From Nematopogon swammerdamellus (Eukaryota; Arthropoda; Insecta; Lepidoptera; Adelidae), in contig OX336340.1 of the NCBI GenBank assembly GCA_946902875.1, forward strand, positions 1,285,501 to 1,349,500: a DNA stretch of 64,000 nt, in the 5' to 3' direction. Under the pieces are notes generated by a model. It had not been told where the DNA came from. It searched no databases and worked only from the letters and a program-made list of their open reading frames with translations. The position numbers were made by a program, and so were the translations under genes. Below, in pieces: positions 19,363 through 28,859 of the stretch (positions are counted from its first letter, which is position 1; each line of letters starts with the position of its first letter).

Positions 19363-19639
19363 ACAATTTTAATCTCTCAAAATGTCTAGATTTATCCCCG
19401 CCACAATGTTGCCATAACTCAGGCAGCTCTGCGGGCGCTGTTGACTCCTCGCCAGGATCCCACACTGGCGCGCGCTTCGTCCTGGCCTCTCGTAAATCTA
19501 CAATTATTATTTACGACGATATTGTACCTAGCGATGTGTGGCGGCGGGGGCGCGGTGGAGCAAGGGAACGGAAGCGGAAGGGAATAAATTTGGCAAAAAT
19601 CTTGCGAAAACAATCGTACAATGTGTTTATTCTATTTGT

Positions 19640-19715
19640 AGAACTGGCACTTGCCCGCGGCTCCGCTCGCGTGAAATTCGTATTTGAAAAGAAGAAAGTA
19701 AGTAAGCCCGTTACT
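19640..19715 (-). mobile_element. Helitron 3'-end-like fragment
   Basis: TTGCCCGCGGCTCCGCTCGCG, TGAAATTCGTATTTGAAAAG and AAGTAAGTAAGCCCG match the complement of Helitron ends at 38740 and 51199, but the terminal CTAG is not preserved. Confidence 0.55.
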
Positions 19716-19724
19716 GTATTTTTT

Positions 19725-20075
19725 TTATAGATAGCACGACATGTGGCATCGTTTCACCTACAAGTAGGTGTCTAACGATGCCCATGGACATTATGTGATG
19801 CATGGGGATTGCGAATGCCATGCCGGCCTGACAGGAGCCTTTTCACGCCCCTTTTGAAGAACCCCAGGGCTGTACTTGGGAGGAAATAGATGGGCAGGGA
19901 GTGCGTTCCACATTTCCCCAGTTCTGTGAGGAAAATATCTACAGAACCGGTTGGTGCGTCCGTGGTAGAACGATTGAATAGGGGTGCATCCCCTGTCCAG
20001 TACGCGTAGTGCGGAGGTGGAATGGGGACGGCGGAACACTCCCCATGAAATAGACGATAGAACATACTTAGGGAG
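19725..20075 (-). pseudogene. LINE ORF2 C-terminal fragment
   Basis: On the minus strand: FYRLFHGECS, then PPPHYAYWTGDAP in one frame, NRFCRYFPHRTGEMWNALPA in another, then LGFFKRGVKRLLSGRHGIRN. This is the extreme C-terminus of a jockey/CR1-type reverse transcriptase, followed by a short 3' UTR with an A-rich end near 19720. Frame changes show decay. The same family ends at 31690, 35130, 39505 and 54433. No catalytic motif is included. Confidence 0.75.
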
Positions 20076-20079
20076 CCGA

Positions 20080-20500
20080 CTGTATCTTTATTTCGGCTAA
20101 CGGAACAATTCGGTTTGTATGAGAGCTACATCTTAGCGTAACCGGAGCGATTGAATTCCGCTAAATTGTCGCAATGTTTGACTACCTATAAGTACCGCCT
20201 ACCAGCTTCTTACACATCTACTACCGCTTAATATGCGTACTGACGTACTAACTTGCATTAACGTACACGCTTCCTGGATAATAAACCTTCGTACCGGAAG
20301 CAGAAGTCGTAAGTCTGTAGGAATTAATAGAGAATGTAGTACAAAACGAACGTCACTCCCTAAAATGAAAAACACGATACGCCAGGGGTAATCCGAGGCA
20401 GCAGGCTCGGGCGGCAGGCTTCGTAGGAAGACAGACTGAGTGGGCAACATTCGCAAAAGTTGCTGAACACTTTCAAATAATGTATACCTACTTGATAAAT
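20080..20500. other. Unclassified; short repeat shared with 51115-51190
   Basis: About 70 bp at 20085-20155 (ATCTTTATTTCGGCTAACGG, GAGAGCTACATCTTAGCGTA) match the complement of 51120-51185. The remainder is unassigned. Confidence 0.4.
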
Positions 20501-20509
20501 AGTTTGTTC

Positions 20510-21230
20510 AAGCGGTCCCCTAAAAAGGGCGACCGCTCAAACCGGTCAAACTACCGACCTAATAGCGATTACCTTCCTCCTCTGCAAGGTACGAGCGTAT
20601 TATCATTGCGCAGCTCATGAAGTACTTGGAGACGAATGATCTCATCAGCGACCGGCAATACAACTTCTAGCCAAAACGATCTGTTGGTGATCTTCTAGAG
20701 TACGTCACTCATCTTTGGGAATCGCTTGAGGTCATGGTGAATAGGTACTTGGCAATATTCAAATAATTCAAGGCCAATTGGCCTTGAATTATTTGAATAT
20801 TGCCAAGGCAAATGCCAAGGCATTTGACCGGATTTGGCCCAAGTCTCTCTTGAGCAAATTACCGACTTACGGACTTCCTTCTGAACTCTGTGACTGGGTC
20901 GCCGACTTAATGCATGGGCGTACCATTTAGGTCCTAGTGGACGGTTGCTTGTCTGACGCCATGTCAGTGAACGTCGGTGTACCACAAGGATCGGTGTTTC
21001 CTCTGCAATCAATGATATGTTTTGGTTCAACGATTCCAAGACACAAGTTTGTACGTTCAGTGCGAAGCAAGTGGTGTTCATCCCAGCTCCTTCCTTCCAA
21101 GGTAGGTCGCGATCACCTCGGGGTTCTCTGAGTCGAACTGGACCTAAACTTTCGTCACCGTATCGAGGGCAAGGCCAAGCAGACTTCTAAAGCTGGGCGT
21201 ACTCAATAAGGTGCGACGGTTCTTCACGTG
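20510..21230 (+). pseudogene. LINE reverse transcriptase remnant
   Basis: Fragments in order: LMKYLETNDLISDRQYNF, SVGDLLEYVTHLWESLE, an interruption by a 60-bp palindrome, then KAFDRIWPKSLLSKLPTYGL, WVADLMHGRTI, VDGCLSDAMSVNVGVPQGSV. These are the fingers and palm blocks of a jockey/CR1-type enzyme, covering the finger motif, the KAFDRIW block and the PQGSV block. The FADD catalytic block is not recognisable. Several stops and frameshifts make it a pseudogene. No intact N- or C-terminus is present. Confidence 0.8.
20748..20807. repeat. Perfect 60-bp palindrome inside RT relic
   Basis: Thirty bases from CTTGGCAATATTCAAATAAT… are followed immediately by their exact reverse complement, centred between 20777 and 20778 in GGCCAATTGGCC, with no spacer. 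It interrupts the codons where a reverse transcriptase would continue into its KAFD block. Confidence 0.95.
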
Positions 21231-21389
21231 CCAGAGATTTCAGAAAAACTTTAGGTTTTTTCGTCAATGTAATAGTGGTGGCAAAAAAATATTTTCTTTA
21301 TTTTAAGTACAAGAAGCAATGGTTTGCCTGACAGTCAAACCATTGCTGTAGTTTTTACTAACACAATTATTTTGGTAAACACATAACAT

Positions 21390-21455
21390 TGTGTGGTTGT
21401 ACGGAACTCACTGTGCGCGAGTCCGACTTGCACTTAGCGTGTTTATTTTTCCACG
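21390..21455 (+). mobile_element. GTCY element 3'-end fragment
   Basis: TTGTACGGAACTCACTGTGC, GCGAGTCCGACTTGCACTTA and a T-rich end reproduce the GTCY 3' terminus with substitutions. Confidence 0.5.
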
Positions 21456-21479
21456 TTTTGCCTATCTAATTTCCATGAA

Positions 21480-21648
21480 AACGGCCCAAGAAGCGGAAGG
21501 CTTACCGAAATTAGGACGACGCTGGCTTTTGGTTGTCGAAGTAAGTTGTGTGGGATTAGCCAGCCTACAGGCGGCATTAGCGGCTAACACGGCACGTAAG
21601 ACGCTTCCCGTCCCTGCCCCGGTGGCGGAGCGCGCCGCCCGCGACTGA
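21480..21648 (+). other. Unassigned GC-richer ORF
   Basis: An open frame ends in GCCGCCCGCGACTGA, with alanine-rich text (SLQAALAANTARKTLPVPAP). It may be chance coding in a GC-richer patch. No domain recognised. Confidence 0.2.
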
Positions 21649-21773
21649 GTCAATACCGATGTGTCGGGTTTCGTATATATTTGATGAGGATAAAATATAA
21701 TATTATGTATTTAGTTGTTATTTAATCGACTACGTCGAAGCCAAAATATAGTTTATCATAGTTATATTCCTGA

Positions 21774-21960
21774 CTAGCTTTTTCCCGCGGCTTCGCTCGG
21801 GTGAAATTCGTATTTAAAAAGAAGATAGTAAGTAAGCCCGCTACCGTACATTGTTGTACCGCATCAAAATCTGTTCAGTGGTTCCGGGATTTACTTCAAA
21901 CATACATACATACAGACATTCCCTTTTATAAGAAGTAGAGATAGAGATAGAGATATTTGT
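21774..21960 (-). mobile_element. Short non-autonomous Helitron-like element
   Basis: On the minus strand it ends GCGGGAAAAAGCTAG followed by T, with AAATACGAATTTCACCCGAGCG upstream, the family 3' end. Its 5' part reads TAAAAGGGAATGTCTGTATG, CCCGGAACCACTGAACAG. The A-purine microsatellite GATAGAGATAGAGATA lies at its outer edge. No Rep/helicase coding. Confidence 0.6.
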
Positions 21961-22009
21961 GAAATTGAAGAAAATCACGCAATCAACACAAGAAAGTAAG
22001 AACGCTAAA

Positions 22010-22440
22010 CGTTATCAAACTTTTTCGGTAACAAAATAAAATATAGTCTCATTAGTATTCTATTCTACTCTGGTTCACCAAAATATATCTTCCAAATACT
22101 TTAAACAGTAAAAATTTCGTTAATCTATTCATAAACAAAGAAAATAGAAATGTTATTTCCTCCACTGGAGAGTTATTCTCGCTCCGCCAGCTGGTGAACA
22201 TATGGCGCTCGGAATCAGCAGCTTTTCATAACTTTTCCTCCCGTATTCCGTTTCAGGACCGAGTCGCACCGGAAGAAACCTCACTGCAAACTCCGCTCAC
22301 GACTTTATACATTTGTACAGCGTTAGTCCTTTGGTAAAATGTGAAACTTGCTCTGTGAAAATGGCTATTTTAAAGCCATTCTGCTTCTGGCTTGCGAAAA
22401 TGTACCTACACTTAATTTAAATTGAATATTGTTTAGGCCC
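22010..22440. other. No recognised feature
   Basis: Unique-looking AT-rich sequence. No supported ORF or repeat. Confidence 0.3.
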
Positions 22441-22464
22441 ACTAGCGTCAGGCTTTGGCTTTGT

Positions 22465-22585
22465 CAGCCTCAGTAGCGGAGTGGGGGGGTGGTCGAAGCT
22501 GACCGTGGTTCGGATTCCACGTAAAACCGTAGGTTACCTTTTTCCCTTCTTATCTTACAAGGTGGTAGGGTTTATTCCGTCACCA
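22465..22585 (+). mobile_element. SINE-A fragment with internal loss
   Basis: GTCAGCCTCAGTAGCGGAGTG (head start) jumps to GAAGCTGACCGTGGTTCGG, TTCCACGTAAAACCGTAGG and TACAAGGTGGTAGGGTTTA. The 5S-like segment and the 3' half are missing. Confidence 0.7.
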
Positions 22586-23145
22586 CCTGGATTTTGTGTG
22601 TCACAAAATTTCATGCCAAATCCAATTTTAATAAGCATTTAGAAGTTCCGTGGCATACACACAGACAGACGGACAACGAAATGATACTATAATGGGTCAA
22701 TTTTAACACGGAAATCAAAAATATCGCACGTTTCCGCAGACACGTGTATTTGGCCATTCTAAGCTAGAGCCACAAAATCGTGTTCGCGAGTCAACTTGAC
22801 AAATTTATTACCGCTTCCCTGAAAATTTTTTTAACACGCACGTTCGACAAGCTCTTGGTCCCTCTGACCTGGTTAAGTCTCTCGGCTGGCTACAAACAAA
22901 CAAGAAAGAAAGCACTTCTCCTGACACTTTGCTCGTATAGTCTTGTATTTGTTTAATTCCGTCGTCGTGTGGAAGGAGGGATCCGCGGAACGCTGAGCCT
23001 ACGGACTCAGCAAAGCGTCCTTGTAATGAAAGATTCGAAAAAAACCCAGTCTAACATAAACTAGACCTGTCAATTATACGTACGACGTTTGAGGTTATTT
23101 TTTGGTAAAATTTAATAAATATCGTGAGGACAAATACAGATGACC

Positions 23146-23366
23146 CTGAAGGATCTCTCGGACTGCCCCCATAGAGGAAGAGAACGAGGATGTACCATGT
23201 GATGAGATTGATTCAGACATAGAACTTGAACAACCATCGAAAAGTCATGGAGGAAAACGTCCACGGCAACCATTCGAAGAAGACGGAGAATTCACAATAG
23301 ACGGTAAAAAAGGCAAAACGGTTTTAAGAAAAACATCTCACATCGATGAAAGTAAGAGAGAGCATG
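23146..23366 (+). other. Unrecognised acidic/basic ORF without ATG
   Basis: After a TGA, an open frame of about 70 codons reads IEEENEDVPCDEIDSDIELE, then KSHGGKRPRQPFEEDGEFTI, then a lysine-rich GKKGKTVLRKTSHIDESKRE and a stop. There is no ATG at the start. The acidic-to-basic low-complexity pattern could be the N-terminal region of a LINE ORF1 or an exon of an unknown protein. A tRNA-headed SINE starts about 75 bp downstream. No function is claimed. Confidence 0.35.
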
Positions 23367-23439
23367 ATACATAATATATAGTCAGGTGCAAATTAGTTGC
23401 ACAAATGAATTACCAAAGCAAATTGGTTTAGCCAAAGCG

Positions 23440-23832
23440 GCGGGTGGCCGAGTGGTTTGGGCATCGGCTTCTTATGCGAGAGGTCCGCGGTTCGAATCCG
23501 GTCGCCGTGAACCAATGAGTTTTTCTGACGAAAAAATTTAAGTACATACCTACACCTGCTGCTTCACCGTTCGGAACCGGTGTAAAACTGTAGGTCCCTT
23601 CCCTTGCCCCTTACTAGGTGGTAGGCTCAAATTGTAGCCGACTAGGTTGGTACTGGATGTAAGATGGCCGCATAGCAGCCTCGGCTGTGTTCTCCTCTAG
23701 TCCAGTACAGCCAGCATTCCAGGGAAGTCTCCGGTATGACACCTATCTTCTCGTAGGTGATATTGGCTGGTTTGAGCATGCGCTTTGGCCCCTCCGACAC
23801 AGCCACCCATACCGGATAAAAAAAAGGTGCAG
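23440..23832 (+). mobile_element. SINE-B, full-length tRNA-headed SINE
   Basis: The head (23441-23512) is tRNA-like: GGCGGGTGGCCGAGTGGTTT (A box) and GGTTCGAATCCGGTCGCC (B box). The body has CCTGCTGCTTCACCGTTCGG, GTGTAAAACTGTAGGTCCC, GTCCAGTACAGCCAGCATTC. The tail is GGTGATATTGGCTGGTTTGA, GCGCTTTGGCCCCTCCGAC, ending in A8. Expected to be a Pol III transcript mobilised by a LINE. The acceptor stem is not well paired, so I do not call a tRNA gene. Confidence 0.8.
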
Positions 23833-24519
23833 TACTACCCAATTTTTCTTTTCTAGTCACCCAGTGCTCTGGATGTGGGCCGTTTGGGATCACACTCAAA
23901 ATGTGCCCTACAGGAAAGAAGGTACGTATGTCCTTGCAATATTAAAAGTCGGTGGGTGCACGGGTCGTGCTCGTGACTCCAAAAAATCGAGGGCGCGCAG
24001 AATGAAGCGACGAGAGTCGTGAAGGGAGCGACCCGAGCGACAGCCAATCGAACGCGGCACTCAGCGGCGGCATTTGCCATGCTTACGTTTGCGTTTTATG
24101 CAGTTCCACTCCATAAAAAGTATTTAGACAAAGTGATGTGTGGTCCCTAGGTTCAGGGGTCGGTGGATGGATGCCCGCGTCGAACATTCTGGAACTTTGT
24201 CGTTTATTTCCAAATTTGTTTGCACCAATATTCGCTTCTCGTTCGAGTTTGTTCGTAATAGGATTGTATTGAGACTGGCTGATCGACTATGTAAATGACA
24301 GTCGCCAGTGTGAAAAATCTCGCATTTAGCGAGGGATGAATGCTAATAAAAGTATGTGGTTTTACGTAGATAGTTCATCACCTGCCATGATGCCACGTTG
24401 TATTCTTACCGGACTAGTTTCCAAGTCAGTACATGAGTTGCACCATTGATAATTATTATAACCCAATATTTCGTCCAATCAATGATTGGACGATGAAGAA
24501 CACGAAAAAAAGCAAGGGA

Positions 24520-24762
24520 TATGGCTCCCTTCTTTCTTATATTTTACTAGGTGGTAGGGGTTAACCCGCACGGGTTGTTACCACCGCACTGAATGAAAGA
24601 TCGGTCGAAACGGCTATGTAAATAGTTTGTGTTTTCCGTCCAGTTCAGTGTAGCCGGCACGACCGAAGGGAAGAACTGACGTGGCACCAAGTTCACCCGG
24701 TGTTATGAGCACGGATGTTGTAGGTGATGCAGCAAACCGTGTCAGTTCACATAAAAAAAAAT
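24520..24762 (+). mobile_element. SINE-A, 5'-truncated
   Basis: TTACTAGGTGGTAGGGGTTA, CCGCACTGAATGAAAGATCG, GGCTATGTAAATAGTTTGTG and the tail core with a small deletion (GTTATGAGCACGGATG), then A-rich end. Confidence 0.8.
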
Positions 24763-24769
24763 TGTTCAG

Positions 24770-24852
24770 ATGGTATTCGAACCCACGACCATTCGTGTCC
24801 AAACTCCGTACATGTACCGCTAGGGTAACAGATGTTATGCATGATAAGACGA
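24770..24852 (-). mobile_element. tRNA-like SINE head relic
   Basis: On the minus strand: GTTACCCTAGCGGTACATG as a degenerate A-box region and GTGGGTTCGAATACCATCTG as a B box, followed by an A/T-rich tail. No good acceptor pairing, so a tRNA-derived relic. Confidence 0.45.
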
Positions 24853-25104
24853 ATATCCTGACCCTCGATGATGTCTCACGCTCATCATGATCGTAGCTTA
24901 CGTAATAAGCCCGCAGGCCGCGAAGCCTCTTCATTGTTTGCGGCCTGAAGTTCGTCGTCAGGGCGGTCTGTTTGTTTTTCTGGTAGCCGCCCGGACGTTG
25001 GGTGCGGAGCAGCAAACTGGGCCGATTTTGCGGTTATTGTCGATTGAAAACACAGCCTCAGTAACTAATAACATCGGTGTTGCTGTTGGCGCTGGAATTA
25101 TGCG

Positions 25105-25185
25105 GTTACCGCCATCGAGATATATTACTATAGGGTGCGCTGCGAAGGAAGTTTCAAAGAAATCATGTCGCTACTACTGAGGTAT
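25105..25185 (+). repeat. Dispersed repeat, related to 17536-17625
   Basis: See the 17536 entry. This copy is followed by the Harbinger derivative and then the 26500 block. Confidence 0.5.
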
Positions 25186-25323
25186 GCGGAAAGGAACCGG
25201 GGTGGTAGCGCGCAGAGCTGAGTGGTAGAGGTGCTGGCGCGGGAATCGATTAAATCAAATGAAAATATACATTTTGTTCACCAATATGTAAAAAGGGCCA
25301 AATAAATATTCTTTACAAACTAA

Positions 25324-26018
25324 AGGGGGTGATCCATTGGCGTTCTAAACCGTTAGCTCGCCAGCGACCCGGCGGCGAGCTAAAGGTGTAAACCGCCAAT
25401 GGATCACCTGAAAACCGCGGTTTTAAAGTACCACGGTTTAGACTGTTGGCTCTTCGGTCATGCTCGAAATCCTTGCGGTGTAAAAAACCGCGGTGTAAAA
25501 AACCGCCAGTGGATCGGCCGAGCCTGCGGGGAAACAGTTTTTTTCGAACTGCGGGAGCGGGCGCACGTGCTCTAGGCTGGCGATAGAATGGATTTGCGGG
25601 CATATCGTCGCGAGTAGGTGCTCGAAATAATAAATTGTTTTAAGGAACAGAAGTGTCTGTGGTTATGCACTTGCAGGGACTATAAAAACAAAGTATTCAG
25701 ATTGTCTGCATACTAAAAAACTTATAAATTGACACGAGACAAGCGTTGTCTTTTTTGAAGCCAGTTTTTCACCCACACTGTGGCGTCTTTTCTTTTCCTT
25801 TGGTTGTGCTTGATGCAACAGTATGCCTAAGTAGCACAGTAACTCCGACTCGCTCGCCATGACTCGACGGCGATCGAGACTCCAATGGACGACCCTACAA
25901 GCCAACAGTTTACGCCGTTAGCTCGTAGGATCGCCAATGGATCACCAACGCGAACGACGACCCTACGAGGCAACAGTTTACACCGTTAGCTCGTAGGGTC
26001 GCCAATGGATCACCCCCT
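25324..26018 (-). mobile_element. PIF/Harbinger derivative, non-autonomous
   Basis: TIRs AGGGGGTGATCCATTGGCG with TAA duplicated at 25321-25323 and 26019-26021, the 3-bp target typical of PIF/Harbinger. The right terminal block (GTTAGCTCGTAGG…CGCCAATGGATCACC) is present twice in tandem (about 25890-25947 and 25960-26015), and the left end holds an internal inverted copy of the terminus (GCCAATGGATCACCTG, about 25395). 695 bp in total, so most of the transposase is gone. Confidence 0.8.
25660..25862 (-). pseudogene. Harbinger transposase N-terminal remnant
   Basis: On the minus strand an ATG starts MASESELLCYLGILLHQAQP, then KEKKRRHS. After a one-base frame change the text becomes WVKNWLQKRQRLSRVNL, which resembles the conserved WV+…W…+R motif near the N-terminus of PIF/Harbinger nucleases. 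Downstream reading is broken by stops. The catalytic DDE core is absent. Intact relatives cut at TWA targets with a Myb-like partner; this relic cannot. Confidence 0.55.
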
Positions 26019-26499
26019 TAACCTTTACGATGTGGAAAACACGTAGGGGCGGACAATGCAATACTAAAGGACAATAGTGTGAAATATAAAGACCTAATTT
26101 AAATGGACCAATTGTACATATGTACATATTTAACCAATATACTAATTATCACGTCTTACATTACTGTCATACTTTACTACCAACACTGGCAATCGACCTG
26201 TCACTTGTCGGGCGAATGTTGGTGGTTCTGATCACCCCATACCTAACACAATGCTACGTTTTTGTCCGATGATGTGTTAGGTAGGATTCAGATTATTGAA
26301 GAAAAGAAGACTTCTTTCGGCTGACATTTATTATGAAGTGACAGGTCGGTACCCAGTGTTAGTAGTAAAGTATGACAGTGATGTAAGACGTGACACTTAT
26401 ATAATTTACATATACAATCAACTGGATAGAAGATGTAAGAGGCATCCATGAGTAATTATATTTATTTATCTACACATCGCCATCAGGTAGGTATTGAGT

Positions 26500-26690
26500 A
26501 GACGGTGGAGTGAATTTAAGTCAGGTGCGATGGGCGAACCGAAGTGCATTTACGTCGTCGGCGGCGACTCGCGAGTACTCGCGATTGACTAACTCGGTTG
26601 AGGCTAGATGGCTTCAACTCGGTGAAACATGGCGCGCTGTCCGAGTGCGCTCTCTAGCAGTAAAAAGTACATATATCTCGACGTTAATCG
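26500..26690 (+). repeat. Dispersed repeat, related to 18220-18400
   Basis: GATTGACTAACTCGGTTGAGG, GATGGCTTCAACTCGGTGAAA, GGCGCGCTGTCCGAGTGCGC and CTCTCTAGCAGTAAAAAGTA. It is followed by GC-rich CGACTCGCGAGTACTCGCG upstream at 26565. Confidence 0.65.
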
Positions 26691-26907
26691 GCTTATTTTG
26701 AGTACAACCGCACGGTGCGGACCGTTTTGTGTTTTGTCGCCATTTTGATCGCGAAATTATTTTATAAATGGCTAAAATATCAACGAACCGCGTAGGGAAA
26801 ATGTGCTGTGCGTGCATTGATGGTGTAAACGCTTAAATTGCCGACGTTGAACATAGCAAATATTATCAGTGAGAGTGGATGCTTACATTCTTGTGCAGTG
26901 TTTTTAT

Positions 26908-27272
26908 TGAAATGCGCGCGTTGAGAGGAGTATGTGTGGAATAGGAGGAGTATGTGTGTCTGTAGAATGGATGATAGGAAACTAATGAAAGAAATCTATG
27001 GAGCGAATGTTAGTGGAAGAGTCGGGAAGGGTCGCCCTAGACGCACGTACCTGGACCAGATCGGGCATGTGCTCGAAAAGGGTCAGGTGCGTAGGACCCG
27101 TAACCGACGAGCATGTATGAAGAACATTATGAGAGTGGAAGAGGCGGCAAAAGTGTGTCAGGATGTGGCGCTTGGAGGTTGGGTTGTTTGCCTGGGTTGG
27201 GTCTGTTGTCTTTGCCTGCCCCACTGGGAGGCAGGCAGGCGTGACGTTATGTATGTGTATGTATGTATGAAC
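26908..27272 (+). pseudogene. RTE-like LINE C-terminal ORF fragment
   Basis: Starts with EMRALRG, jumps frame, then reads VCRMDDRKLMKEIYGANVSG, RVGKGRPRRTYLDQIGHVLE, TRNRRACMKNIMRVEEAAKV and ends among (TATG)n codons near 27272. The MDD+…+IYGANVSG…GRPRR…W arrangement is the C-terminal tail of lepidopteran LINE ORFs; the same tail occurs on the other strand at 49320-49831. 5'-truncated. The catalytic reverse transcriptase is missing. Confidence 0.7.
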
Positions 27273-27275
27273 TTA

Positions 27276-27348
27276 TAGCACAACACCGATTACTCTGCTT
27301 ACCCTGATTGTCGCGATACAAAAGCGTGAGTTATGTATGTATGTATGT
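27276..27348 (+). repeat. Family C 3'-end fragment
   Basis: CACAACACCGATTACTCTGC, TTACCCTGATTGTCGCGATAC and a TATGTATGTATG tail match the ends of 15080-15410 and 51554-51885. It directly follows the LINE's own TATG-rich end. Confidence 0.7.
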
Positions 27349-27384
27349 TTATATTTTGTGTGATTTTAGGAGTTTGTCTAGACT

Positions 27385-27482
27385 AGGTGACCGCTGACCG
27401 TTGGAGGCTGACCGAAGTTCGGATTCCTCGTAAAACTGTAGGTCCCTTCCCTCCTAATCTTACTTGGTAGTAGGGTTTCACT
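27385..27482 (+). mobile_element. SINE-A head/body fragment
   Basis: GGTGACCGCTGACCGTTGGAG, GGATTCCTCGTAAAACTGTAG, TTACTTGGTAGTAGGGTTTC. Truncated at both sides. Confidence 0.7.
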
Positions 27483-27549
27483 TTCGCCGCCACAATACAA
27501 TAAATTGTTCAATGCCTCAAACTACAGCAGATCTCTATACAATTTAACC

Positions 27550-28207
27550 ATGTAACAGCATATGTTACACGGAACTTTATTGAATGCGACGATACACATA
27601 CACTGCTATGTAACAGCATATGTTACACGGAAGTTTATTGAATGCGATCATACACATACACTGCTATGTAACAGCATATGTTACACGGAAGTTTATTGAA
27701 TGCGACGATATACATACACTGCTATGTAACAGCATATGTTACACGGAAGTTTATTGAATGCGACGATATACATACACTGCTATGTAACAGCATATGTTAC
27801 ACGGAAGTTTATTGAATGCGACCATACACATACACTGCTATGTAACAGCATATGTTACACGGAAGTTTATTGAATGTGACCATACACATACACTGCTATG
27901 TAACAGCATATGTTACACGGAAGTTTATTGAATGCGACGATATACATACACTGCTATGTAACAGCATATGTTACACGGAAGTTTATTGAATGCGAAAATA
28001 CACATACACTGCTATGTAACAGCATATGTTACACGGAAGTTTATTGAATGCGATGATACACATACACTGCTATGTAACAGCATATGTTACACGGAAGTTT
28101 ATTGAATGCGACGATATACATACACTGCTATGTAACAGCATATGTTACACGGAAGTTTATTGAATGCGACGATACACATACACTGCTATGTAACAGCATA
28201 TGTTACA
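27550..28207. repeat. 58-bp tandem array, 11.3 copies
   Basis: The unit ATGTAACAGCATATGTTACA… followed by CGGAAGTTTATTGAATGCGA, then a variable CGATACACAT/CGATATACAT/CCATACACAT step and ACACTGCT. The period is exactly 58 bp from 27550 to 28188, with a few substitutions and no length change. Each unit holds the inverted repeat TGTAACA-GCATA-TGTTACA. Because 58 is not a multiple of three, open frames in it are accidental. A young minisatellite. Confidence 0.97.
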
Positions 28208-28689
28208 TACCTCGAAGCAATAGTTTTATAATTATATCTAAGCGAAAAAACATCAAATCTTGGAAGTGGTAACTTACTAATAGTCAACAGACTCTAATAG
28301 ATAGATTTTTGATGACATTTTGGCCAGTGTCATGTAAGTGAGGATACGAGGAAAAAAATTCTAATTGAACACAGAGACTTGACAACACACAAAAACATAT
28401 ACATATACATATCTAGGATATTTCTGGATCAGGAAATATGATAATTAGTTCATATAATTGCGTTTGAAGTTTGTCAAATTATATATTTTTTGCCATATGC
28501 ATGGTGTTGCCAGTACAATCAAACCAATACATTTTTAAAATTAGGCGGCATTCCCCTGCACCACCATACAATATTATAATCGTTCCTGTGCACCAATAGC
28601 AAAATTTGGCAATATAAAGTCTAAGAAGTCGTGTAACAACAGGTGCTACGCGTAGTTTCCTGGAAAAATTATCGCGTAATATATGCTGT
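28208..28689. other. No recognised feature
   Basis: AT-rich with an ACATATACATATACAT run near 28395. Nothing else assigned. Confidence 0.3.
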
Positions 28690-28858
28690 TGCGCGTAGCG
28701 GCGAAAGTGTTAACCCGCCCGGGTTGATACCACCGCACTGAATGAAACGTCGGTCAAAACGGCTAAAACGGTCAAAACGCTTCTCGGAGGTGATATTGGC
28801 TGTTCTGAGCATGTGCTTTGGCCCCACCGACTCAGCCACACATTTCACGGTATAAATC
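28690..28858 (+). mobile_element. Chimeric SINE: SINE-A body joined to SINE-B tail
   Basis: Begins as SINE-A (TTAACCCGCCCGGGTTGATAC, CCGCACTGAATGAAACGTCGG) and continues as SINE-B (CTCGGAGGTGATATTGGCTG, ATGTGCTTTGGCCCCACCGA, CAGCCACACATTTCACGG). The join is at about 28760-28785 among repeated AAAACGGCTAAAACGGTC text. Confidence 0.65.
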
Positions 28859-28859
28859 A

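Noticed and set aside
23441..23512. Functional tRNA gene
   Set aside because: A and B boxes are present, but the acceptor stem is poor and the sequence continues into a SINE body with an A-rich tail.
27550..28272. A direct-repeat array that could be mistaken for CRISPR, and an ORF across it
   Set aside because: Units abut with no unique spacers, the DNA is eukaryotic in content, and the 58-bp period breaks any reading frame.
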